Source: Bacteroidota bacterium
GTDB lineage: Bacteria > Bacteroidota > Bacteroidia > Chitinophagales > Chitinophagaceae
Reading direction: 5' to 3'
Assembly: GCA_023422835.1 (NCBI GenBank)
Contig: JAFAGI010000010.1
Coordinates: 1-64,000, forward strand
DNA length: 64,000 bases
A program made the position numbers and the translations under genes. Below the pieces are notes generated by a model that searched no databases, had not been told where the DNA came from, and was given only the letters and a program-made list of their open reading frames with translations. Positions within the stretch are counted from its first letter, which is position 1; every line of letters begins with the position of its first letter. Below are positions 34,888 through 41,923 of the stretch, in pieces.

Positions 34888-36081
34888 TTACTGTTTTTTT
34901 ACGCTTTCAAAAATCACCAATTGGTTACTGAAAATTTTACTGAAGCCCCTGACGTCATCGCCTGTCCATCCGTTGTTCATTTCACCGTATTTGCCAAATT
35001 TACTGCTCATAAGGTCGTAGGCAGATTCAATGCCCAGCACCTGGAAGCGGTAAGGCATAAGCTTTACAAACACATTGCCGGTAACGTGGTTCTGTGAACT
35101 TTGCATGTAAGCTTCCATGTCGCGCATTACGGGATCAAGGAACTGGCCTTCATGCAGCCAGTTGCCATAAAATCCTGCAAGTGTATCTTTCCAGCTAAGC
35201 TGCCACTTGGTAAGCACGTGCTTTTCCAGTGTGTGGTGTGCTTTGATAATGATCACGGGCGCTGCTGCTTCAAAACCCACGCGGCCTTTGATGCCGATGA
35301 TGGTATCTCCTACATGAATGTCCCTGCCGATGCCGTAAGGCGCTGCAATGCTTTGCAGGCGCTCGATTGCGCGTGCAGGATGTGCAAATGTTTCATCGTT
35401 CACACCCGTAAGTTCTCCTTTTTCAAATACCAGTTTTATTTCTACCGCATCGTCTTCACTTTTGGTTACCTTGGTGGGAAATGCTTCTTCTGGTAAAAAT
35501 TCTCTTGAGTTTAAAGTCTCTTTTCCGCCTACGCTCGTGCCCCAGAGGCCCTGGTTGATAGAATACTTCGACTTTTTAAAATTCATCTCCACGCCTTTTT
35601 CTTTCAGAAACACAATTTCTTCTTCGCGGCTGATCTTTAGATCGCGGATGGGGGTGATGATTTCCATATCAGGAACTACAATATTAAACACCATATCAAA
35701 ACGCACCTGGTCGTTGCCTGCTCCCGTGCTTCCGTGGGCGATAGCATCGGCTTGCAGGGATTTGGCATACTCCGCGATATGCATAGCCTGTACAATGCGC
35801 TCTGCGCTTACGCTTAAAGGGTAAGTATTGTTTTTTAACACATTGCCAAAAACCAGGTATTTAATGATCTTATCGTAATAGCCTTCAACAGCATCAATGG
35901 TTTTGTGCGACTTTACCCCCAGTTTTTTTGCATGCTGTGCTATTTTTTCAATTTCTTCTTCAGAGAACCCGCCCGTGTTTACAATCACGCTGTGAACCTC
36001 ATAACCCTTATCTTCAAAATATTTCACACAATAGGTGGTGTCAAGTCCGCCGCTGAATCCGAGTACAATTTTCTTTGCCAT
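34888..36081 (-). CDS. argG: argininosuccinate synthase
   Basis: ATP-dependent ligase joining citrulline and aspartate. The PP-loop is LGFSGGLDTTYCVKYF at the N-terminus; AIAHGSTGAGNDQVRFD and YSINQGLWGTSVGGKETL are the substrate-binding blocks. Length 397 residues is typical. It starts 2 bp after the stop of the upstream GNAT gene. argH is not in this window, so the last step must be encoded elsewhere. Placement of argG before argC-argD-argF'-argB is usual in Bacteroidota. Confidence 0.95.
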   Translation of the reverse strand: MAKKIVLGFSGGLDTTYCVKYFEDKGYEVHSVIVNTGGFSEEEIEKIAQHAKKLGVKSHKTIDAVEGYYDKIIKYLVFGNVLKNNTYPLSVSAERIVQAMHIAEYAKSLQADAIAHGSTGAGNDQVRFDMVFNIVVPDMEIITPIRDLKISREEEIVFLKEKGVEMNFKKSKYSINQGLWGTSVGGKETLNSREFLPEEAFPTKVTKSEDDAVEIKLVFEKGELTGVNDETFAHPARAIERLQSIAAPYGIGRDIHVGDTIIGIKGRVGFEAAAPVIIIKAHHTLEKHVLTKWQLSWKDTLAGFYGNWLHEGQFLDPVMRDMEAYMQSSQNHVTGNVFVKLMPYRFQVLGIESAYDLMSSKFGKYGEMNNGWTGDDVRGFSKIFSNQLVIFESVKKQ

Positions 36082-36083
36082 AT

Positions 36084-36752
36084 CTAATGCAATTTTTTTC
36101 TGAAATTCTTTAAAAATTTATATTTCTTCAACCTGAACAAACGCTCAAATACGTTGGATTTTTTTCTGAAATATGCTTTGGTCTCTTCCGGTTCGTAATG
36201 ATCTTTGGGATCAAACAGCATAGCCGTACACATGCAATTTTTACGGTCTTTGCTCATAAGTATGTCGTAATTTACGCAACTTTTGCAGCCCGCCCAAAAT
36301 TCTTCATCGTTGGTGAGCTCGCTGTAGGTCACCGGTTCGTAGCCAAGGTCTGAGTTGATCTTCATGACGGCAAGCCCGGTAGTGAGGCCGAATATTTTTG
36401 CGGCAGGATATTTTTTCCTGGAGAGTGCAAAGGTTTCTCCTTTGATGCGCTTGGCAATGCCCGTTTTCCTGAAGTCGGGAGAAACGATCAGCCCGCTGTT
36501 GGCAACAAATTCGCCGTGCCCCCATTCTTCAATGTAGCAAAAACCTACCCATGTGCCGGTTTTTGTAACTGCAATCACTGCTTTGCCTTCCAGCATCTTC
36601 GTGGCTACGTATTCGGGTGAGCGTTTGGCGATGCCCGTACCGCGGGCCTTTGCGGAAGATTCCATTTCATTTACGATGGTATCTGCATAGTGAACATCGT
36701 TGCTTGTAGCAATGCGAACAAGAATATTATCTGACTGGTTGTTTTTTTCCAC
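36084..36752 (-). CDS. GNAT acetyltransferase, candidate N-acetylglutamate synthase
   Basis: GNAT-fold acetyltransferase, first gene of the arginine operon. The acetyl-CoA loop is in GLIVSPDFRKTGIAKRIKGE, preceded by VGFCYIEEW and followed by KIFGLTTGLAVMKINSDLGYE. The C-terminal third has conserved-looking cysteines (WAGCKSCVNYDIL and KNCMCTAMLFDP) that might bind a metal. No ArgA or ArgJ is seen in the operon, so this is the likely enzyme making N-acylglutamate; that is inference from position. Length 222 residues with a basic tail (RLKKYKFLKNFRKKLH). Only 2 bp separate it from argG. Confidence 0.82.
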   Translation of the reverse strand: MEKNNQSDNILVRIATSNDVHYADTIVNEMESSAKARGTGIAKRSPEYVATKMLEGKAVIAVTKTGTWVGFCYIEEWGHGEFVANSGLIVSPDFRKTGIAKRIKGETFALSRKKYPAAKIFGLTTGLAVMKINSDLGYEPVTYSELTNDEEFWAGCKSCVNYDILMSKDRKNCMCTAMLFDPKDHYEPEETKAYFRKKSNVFERLFRLKKYKFLKNFRKKLH

Positions 36753-37151
36753 TGTTGAAACGATTAGAATTTAATAATAGATGGCGAATCTCTGGCGTTG
36801 GTGCCGGGTGTGTATAAACACGTCTATTAAATTCGAGGTCGTCGTATATGTAAAGCCGGTGTGTAAGATACAAAGAGGGGAGCGCTCATGACAGCATGAG
36901 CAAAAGTAAATAATTTATGTTGGGTGGTTTTCAATTTCAGTTCTTAATTCAAAAAGTGAAATGATGTTTTTTTATTTAATGTGCAAATGTATATAAGTTA
37001 TTCAATAAATAGATGTTAGTTTTGAAGAAATTATAAGTTTTTTTAAAGATAGTTTTTTACCTGCCTATTTCCCTGTTGCCAGACGCTAAAAAATATTTTC
37101 AAAAAATATTTGGAGAATAAAAAACTGACTGTATATTTGCACTCCGATTAA
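36753..37151. promoter_or_regulatory. divergent intergenic region upstream of arg operon and tRNA-Val
   Basis: Gene-free and very AT-rich from about 36900. It must hold the promoters of the arg operon (minus) and tRNA-Val (plus). TATATAAGTTATTCAATAAA near 37000 resembles half of an ArgR box (ATTCA) but no convincing full box is seen. Confidence 0.4.
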
Positions 37152-37226
37152 GGGAGCTTAGCTCAGTTGGTTTAGAGCATCTGCCTTACAAGCAGAGGGT
37201 CACAGGTTCGACTCCTGTAGCTCCCA
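37152..37226 (+). tRNA. tRNA-Val (anticodon TAC)
   Basis: Full cloverleaf: acceptor GGGAGCT pairs with AGCTCCC, D-arm GCTC...GAGC, anticodon stem TCTGC/GCAGA with loop CTTACAA (anticodon TAC, valine), T-arm ACAGG-TTCGACT-CCTGT. Discriminator base A. CCA is not encoded. Its 3' half is duplicated at 41811. Confidence 0.96.
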
Positions 37227-37268
37227 CAGCCTAAAAGCCCTGTAAACACTATGTTTCAGGGCTTTTTT
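37190..37268 (+). repeat. left direct repeat (attL-like): tRNA-Val 3' half plus terminator
   Basis: 79 bp starting in the anticodon loop (AAGCAGAGGGTCACAGG) and ending in the terminator T-run. It is identical to 41811-41889 except at 37249 (C/G) and 37253 (G/A); the first 59 bp are identical. Confidence 0.92.
37233..37268 (+). terminator. rho-independent terminator of tRNA-Val
   Basis: AAAGCCCTG (37234-37242) pairs with CAGGGCTTT (37257-37265) followed by T-run. It is inside the duplicated segment; the second copy lies at about 41854-41889. Confidence 0.9.
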
Positions 37269-37499
37269 CTTTATTAGTACTTTATTAGTACATCTAATAA
37301 ATTTGCCCACAATTTTGCCCCACAAAATTCGTTTTCTTTCATTTTTTTGTGGAAAAGGTGGTAAAATCAATTATATTTTCCAGGATTAAAGTCATCACAT
37401 AAAACTGCACTTTAATTATAACTAATAATATTTTATACATTTTTTTAAAGCCTTATTTCAAAGACAGAACTTATGTAACTAATAAAATTAGCATCATAA

Positions 37500-37520
37500 T
37501 ACTAAATAATTTAGTACTAA
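37500..37520. promoter_or_regulatory. overlapping palindromic operator-like sites before dnaE
   Basis: TACTAAAT-A-ATTTAGTA (37500-37516) is a perfect inverted repeat and overlaps a second one, TTAGTACTAA (37511-37520), 33 bp before the dnaE ATG. Related half sites occur at 37272-37291 (TATTAGTAC twice, 11 bp apart) and CTAATAAAATTAG at 37479-37491. The remaining 37269-37499 is AT-rich with no gene. Probably the binding region of a dimeric repressor. Confidence 0.55.
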
Positions 37521-37552
37521 TATTTACCTTTACTCTTTAAAAGAAGGTAAAG

Positions 37553-40507
37553 ATGTTCCTAAACTGCAAAACATATTACAGCCTGCGCCACGGTACGTAC
37601 TCCACAGAGGCGCTTGTAAAAGCGGCAGCTGACAGAGGTTTGCGATCTCTGGCTTTAACCAATATCAACAACACTTCAGACGAGTGGGAGTTTGTAAAGC
37701 TATGCAGGGAAAATGACATAAAGCCGGTGGTAGGCGCAGAGATTAGAAATGAAGATACATTACTGTACATCCTGATTGCAGCCAACAATAGCGGTTTGCG
37801 GTGGATACATGAATTGCTTTCTTTTCACCTGACCGCAAAAACACCTTTCCCGGACTATAATGAAACAGCGCATTTCTTTGATAATCCGCAAGACGGGTAT
37901 GTTATTTTACCATTTAAAACGGAGCTGCCGGTATGTTTGAAAGAGAATGAATTTATCGGCATTCGCCATAGTGAACTAAACTCGCTTGTAACCCTCAATA
38001 TAGCAGCATACAGGCACAAATTTGTTGTACGGCAACCCGTTACTATACAAAACAAGATACACTACAACCTGCACAAACTTTTAAGGGCTATTGATAAAAA
38101 TGTGGTAGGCAGCCGTTTAAAAAAAGAGTGGATAGCCCGTGCTGATGAAACTTTTCTTTCACCTGCTGAAGTATTACAACAGTTCAAAGATTACCCTGAG
38201 TTTGTTACCAATACATACAGGCTTTTAGAAACGTGCAATATTGATATGAACTTCCATGAAGATAAAACCAAAAAGGTCTTTGGCAGTTCTGAGGAAGATG
38301 ACAGAATATTACTGGAGAAGCTGGCACTGGATGGCTTCAAATCGCGCTATCCTAAGAAAGACAAAACTGCCAGAGAGAGATTACAAAAAGAACTCAAGAT
38401 TATTAACGATCTTGGTTTTAATGCATATTTTCTCATCAACTGGGACATTGTGCGCTATGCCCAGGCGCGTGGTTTTTATTATGTAGGAAGGGGTAGTGGC
38501 GCCAACTCAATTGTTGCTTATTGCCTGTACATCACTGATGTAGACCCTATCAGGCTAAACCTGTATTTCGAGCGGTTTTTAAACCCGCATCGTACTTCCC
38601 CTCCCGATTTCGACATCGATTTTTCTTATACCGATCGCGACGAAGTAATGGATTATATTTTTAAGCGTTACGGCCGCCGGCATGTGGCGCTGCTGGGATC
38701 TTTCACAACCTTTCAAAAGAGGGCAGCTATTCATGAAATTGGTAAAGTTTTCGGCCTGCCGGATCATGAAATCAAAACACTGCAACGCACGCTTAGCCCT
38801 GCTGATAATGTTCAAAAGAAAATTCTTCAGTTTGCACAATTGTTAATCGGCTTTCCTAATAATTTATCGATACATCCTTGTGGCATGCTGATATCTGAAG
38901 AGCCGCTCAACAATTATGTTTCGCTGTATATGCCGCCCAAAGGATTTGCCACAACGCATATCGATATGTTTTCAGCGGAAGATATCGGTCTCAATAAGTT
39001 TGATATTCTGAGCCAGAGAGGCCTGGGGCATATAAAAGAATGCCTGCAACTTATCAAAAAAAATACAGGGGTAGATGTGAATATCCACGCGTTTGATAAG
39101 TTTACTGAAGACGAACAAATCAAACAAAAAATAAGAGAAGGTGATACGATTGGTTGTTTTTACGTAGAATCCCCTGCTATGCGTACTTTGCTCAAAAAAT
39201 TAAGATGCGAGGATTACCTCACGCTGGTAGCTGCTTCATCCATCATACGCCCGGGCGTGGCTGAAAGCGGCATGATGCGGGAATATATTTACCGTTACCA
39301 CAACAGGGATAAGATTCAATACCTGCATCCTTTATTTGAAGAGCACTTAGGAGAAACCTTTGGCGTAATGGTCTACCAGGAAGACGTGATAAAAATAGCG
39401 CACTTCTTCGCCGGGCTGGATTTGGGAGAAGCGGATATCCTGCGGCGCGCTATGAGCGGCAAGTACAGATCCAGGAATGAGTTCAATATGATCAGAGATA
39501 GGTTCATGGAAGGTTGTTGCAAAATAGGTCACACCAAAGAACTGGCAGAAGAAGTATGGCGGCAGATGAAAAGCTTTGCAGGTTATAGTTTTAATAAAGC
39601 ACACAGTGCATCATTTGCGGTAGAGAGTTATATGAGCCTTTATTTAAAAACCTATTTTCCAAAAGAATTCTTGGTAGCGGTCATCAATAACTTTGGAGGA
39701 TTTTATTCCAGGGAATTATATTTTTTAGAACTATTAAAAAGTGGCGGAAATATACATCCGCCATGTGTCAACAGAAGCGATTTATATACGAACATCCATG
39801 GCGAAAAAGTTTTTGTAGGTTTTATACATATAAAAAGTTTACAGCAAAAGCTTATGGAAAGGATGGTAGAAAACAGGGCCGAAGGCGGGCCTTATGCAGA
39901 TATAAATGATTTTATAGAAAGAATAAACCCGGGGCTTGAGCAATTAAATATTTTAATCAATATCGGTGCATTTGCTTTTACGGGCAAATCAAAAAAAGAG
40001 CTTTTGTGGGAAGCAAATTTTATCCGGAAAAAAACAGCAGTTGCAGATGATGGAGGGCTGGCTTTATTTCATGAAAAGCCCGTTATTTACCGGCTTCCGG
40101 ATCTGGTTGACAATCCGGTAGACACACTTTATGACCAGATAGAAATATTAGGCTTCCCCTTAAACGATCCCTTTGCGCTAATCAATGAAGATCCTGGTGA
40201 TTACGTTGCTGCTAAAGATTTGTGTAATTTCAGTGGAAAGTATGTGACCTGCCTTGCCTATTTTATCACCAGCAAGCCGGTGACAACAAAATACAAGGAT
40301 TATATGTTCTTTGGTACGTTCATCGACAGTAACCTGGATTGGATAGATACCGTACATTTTCCTGACAGCGCGAAAAGGTACCCTTTAGACACAAGTGGTT
40401 TTTATAAAATAACTGGCAAGGTAACAGAAGACTTTGGTGTGTTCAGTATTGAGGTCACACAAATGCATCGTGTAAATTATAAACGCAGAAGCTATGATAA
40501 CTTATAA
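37553..40507 (+). CDS. DnaE-type DNA polymerase III alpha subunit, accessory (error-prone type)
   Basis: C-family DNA polymerase of 984 residues, shorter than replicative DnaE (about 1150-1250) and similar in size to the accessory DnaE2/ImuC group. The N-terminal PHP domain (about 1-200) starts MFLNCKTYYSLRHGTYS and has Lys and Asn where active PHP domains have metal-binding His and Asp (CKT, LALTNIN), so it is probably inactive. The palm has PPDFDIDFSYTDRDEV (about residues 348-362) with catalytic Asp pair, GRGSGANSIVAYCLYITDVD before it, and GYSFNKAHSASFAVESYMS in the fingers region. A C-terminal OB-like region follows. The dinB-type gene overlaps its end by 14 bp. Function in damage tolerance is inferred from the pairing. 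Confidence 0.88.
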   Translation: MFLNCKTYYSLRHGTYSTEALVKAAADRGLRSLALTNINNTSDEWEFVKLCRENDIKPVVGAEIRNEDTLLYILIAANNSGLRWIHELLSFHLTAKTPFPDYNETAHFFDNPQDGYVILPFKTELPVCLKENEFIGIRHSELNSLVTLNIAAYRHKFVVRQPVTIQNKIHYNLHKLLRAIDKNVVGSRLKKEWIARADETFLSPAEVLQQFKDYPEFVTNTYRLLETCNIDMNFHEDKTKKVFGSSEEDDRILLEKLALDGFKSRYPKKDKTARERLQKELKIINDLGFNAYFLINWDIVRYAQARGFYYVGRGSGANSIVAYCLYITDVDPIRLNLYFERFLNPHRTSPPDFDIDFSYTDRDEVMDYIFKRYGRRHVALLGSFTTFQKRAAIHEIGKVFGLPDHEIKTLQRTLSPADNVQKKILQFAQLLIGFPNNLSIHPCGMLISEEPLNNYVSLYMPPKGFATTHIDMFSAEDIGLNKFDILSQRGLGHIKECLQLIKKNTGVDVNIHAFDKFTEDEQIKQKIREGDTIGCFYVESPAMRTLLKKLRCEDYLTLVAASSIIRPGVAESGMMREYIYRYHNRDKIQYLHPLFEEHLGETFGVMVYQEDVIKIAHFFAGLDLGEADILRRAMSGKYRSRNEFNMIRDRFMEGCCKIGHTKELAEEVWRQMKSFAGYSFNKAHSASFAVESYMSLYLKTYFPKEFLVAVINNFGGFYSRELYFLELLKSGGNIHPPCVNRSDLYTNIHGEKVFVGFIHIKSLQQKLMERMVENRAEGGPYADINDFIERINPGLEQLNILINIGAFAFTGKSKKELLWEANFIRKKTAVADDGGLALFHEKPVIYRLPDLVDNPVDTLYDQIEILGFPLNDPFALINEDPGDYVAAKDLCNFSGKYVTCLAYFITSKPVTTKYKDYMFFGTFIDSNLDWIDTVHFPDSAKRYPLDTSGFYKITGKVTEDFGVFSIEVTQMHRVNYKRRSYDNL

Positions 40508-41648
40508 CAGGCACATTGCCCATCTTGATCTGGATGCTTTTTTTGTATCAGTGGAATATCTGCGGAATGCTTCACTCAGAGGCAAGCCGGTATTGATCGG
40601 CGGCAACAGCGGGCGTGGCGTGGTAGCCGCATGCTCTTACGAGGCGAGGAAATTTGGTATACACAGCGCTATGCCCATGCAGACCGCCTTGAGATTGTGT
40701 AAGCAGGCTGTAGTAGTGAAAAGTGATTTTGAGGCATACAGTAAATATTCAAGGTTAGTTACTGAAGTTATCAGCGACACAGTCCCTGTGTATGAAAAAA
40801 CCAGCATCGACGAGTTTTATGTAGACCTGTCAGGAATGGATAAATATTTTGGCTGCAACAAATTTACGAGCGAGTTAAAGGATAAAATTACCCGCGAAAC
40901 CGGCCTTTCAATCACTTATGGATTAGCCAGCAACAAATTGGTAAGCAAAGTGGCCACGAACGAGGTAAAGCCTAATGGACAGATACAAATTCCATTCGGT
41001 AATGAGAAAGGGTTTCTGGCGCCCTTACACATTTTCAAGATGCCCGGCGTAGGCAAAGAAACAGGGTATAAACTTTTAAAGATGGGCATCCAAAATATTA
41101 AAACACTTAGTGAAATCCCTATGGAATATATGGCTAACCTGATGGGGAAATCAGGGATAGAATTGTGGAGGAAATCTAATGGTATTGACGAATCGCCCGT
41201 GGTGCCGTACCGCGAGCAAAAATCAATTTCTACAGAAAGTACATATCAGCAGGACACCATTGATATTCATTTCTTAAAAACAGAATTGATAAGAATGACT
41301 GAAAAAATAGCTTTCGAGCTACGCAGTCAGAATAAGCTCACCGGCTGCGTAACAGTAAAAATACGCTACTCGGATTTTCAGACTTACACTATGCAGAAAA
41401 GTATTGCATACACCAATATGGATGATGTGTTGCTGCAGGCCGCTAAAGAGCTGTTTGATAAACTGTATCAGCGCCGCATGCTTGTACGCCTTCTTGGTAT
41501 TCGTTTTACGCATTTAATACAGGGTAATTACCAGATCAATATGTTTGAAGATGTGGAAGAAAAGATAAAACTTTACCAGGCAATTGACAGTGTGAAAAAC
41601 AGGTTTGGAGAAAATTTATTAAGGAGAGCTTCCTCGTGTTATGATTAG
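40494..41648 (+). CDS. Y-family DNA polymerase (DinB / Pol IV type)
   Basis: Translesion polymerase with intact catalytic residues: AHLDLDAFFVSVEYLRN (metal Asp), YEKTSIDEFYVDLSG (Asp-Glu pair) and the steric-gate region VVAACSYEARKFGI. The helix-hairpin-helix MPGVGKETGYKLLKMGI is in the thumb, and the little-finger domain runs from about residue 240. Near the C-terminus QINMF (in NYQINMFEDVEE) looks like a sliding-clamp binding motif. Length 384 residues. It is translated from an ATG inside the end of dnaE, so the two are coupled. Because the catalytic residues are kept, it is an active Pol IV type rather than a catalytically dead ImuB. About 160 bp of non-coding sequence separate it from the right repeat. 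Confidence 0.92.
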   Translation: MITYNRHIAHLDLDAFFVSVEYLRNASLRGKPVLIGGNSGRGVVAACSYEARKFGIHSAMPMQTALRLCKQAVVVKSDFEAYSKYSRLVTEVISDTVPVYEKTSIDEFYVDLSGMDKYFGCNKFTSELKDKITRETGLSITYGLASNKLVSKVATNEVKPNGQIQIPFGNEKGFLAPLHIFKMPGVGKETGYKLLKMGIQNIKTLSEIPMEYMANLMGKSGIELWRKSNGIDESPVVPYREQKSISTESTYQQDTIDIHFLKTELIRMTEKIAFELRSQNKLTGCVTVKIRYSDFQTYTMQKSIAYTNMDDVLLQAAKELFDKLYQRRMLVRLLGIRFTHLIQGNYQINMFEDVEEKIKLYQAIDSVKNRFGENLLRRASSCYD

Positions 41649-41810
41649 GAAAAGCTATCACCTTCAAATGAAAAGCGGCGATGCTACTTTCAAAAGACGA
41701 GTTTCAGCATTAAATGCTCCAAGCGATTGAATAATGGCCCATACAATTTCCAGATTTATTAAGTAAATGATGTTAATATTCGGGAAATATGCTTATTTAT
41801 AATGAATAAA

Positions 41811-41889
41811 AAGCAGAGGGTCACAGGTTCGACTCCTGTAGCTCCCACAGCCTAAAAGCCCTGTAAACAGTATATTTCAGGGCTTTTTT
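41811..41889 (+). repeat. right direct repeat (attR-like): tRNA-Val 3' fragment plus terminator
   Basis: Copy of 37190-37268 with two mismatches. The 5' half of the tRNA is absent (the sequence before 41811 is unrelated AT-rich DNA), so this is not a second functional tRNA. It still forms the terminator hairpin AAAGCCCTG/CAGGGCTTT. Confidence 0.92.
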
Positions 41890-41923
41890 ATTTGCATTTA
41901 TTCATTGTTGTTTAACTTGCAGC

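Larger units (their letters stand above)
37190..41889 (+). mobile_element. tRNA-bounded cassette carrying two specialised DNA polymerases
   Basis: The 79-bp direct repeats made of the tRNA-Val 3' half and its terminator bound a 4.6-kb segment, as expected of site-specific integration at a tRNA 3' end. The left copy belongs to the intact tRNA, the right copy is a fragment. The only genes inside are a dnaE-type and a dinB-type polymerase in one overlapping unit. No integrase, transposase or plasmid function is present, so either recombination was supplied in trans or the element has lost it. A local duplication not driven by an integrase is the main alternative. Confidence 0.65.

Noticed and set aside
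36990..37030. ArgR box upstream of the arg operon
   Set aside because: Only a half-site-like ATTCA is present; no convincing palindromic box could be written.
41811..41885. Possible second tRNA-Val
   Set aside because: Only the 3' half of the tRNA is present; acceptor 5' strand, D-arm and 5' anticodon stem are missing, so it is a repeat fragment.
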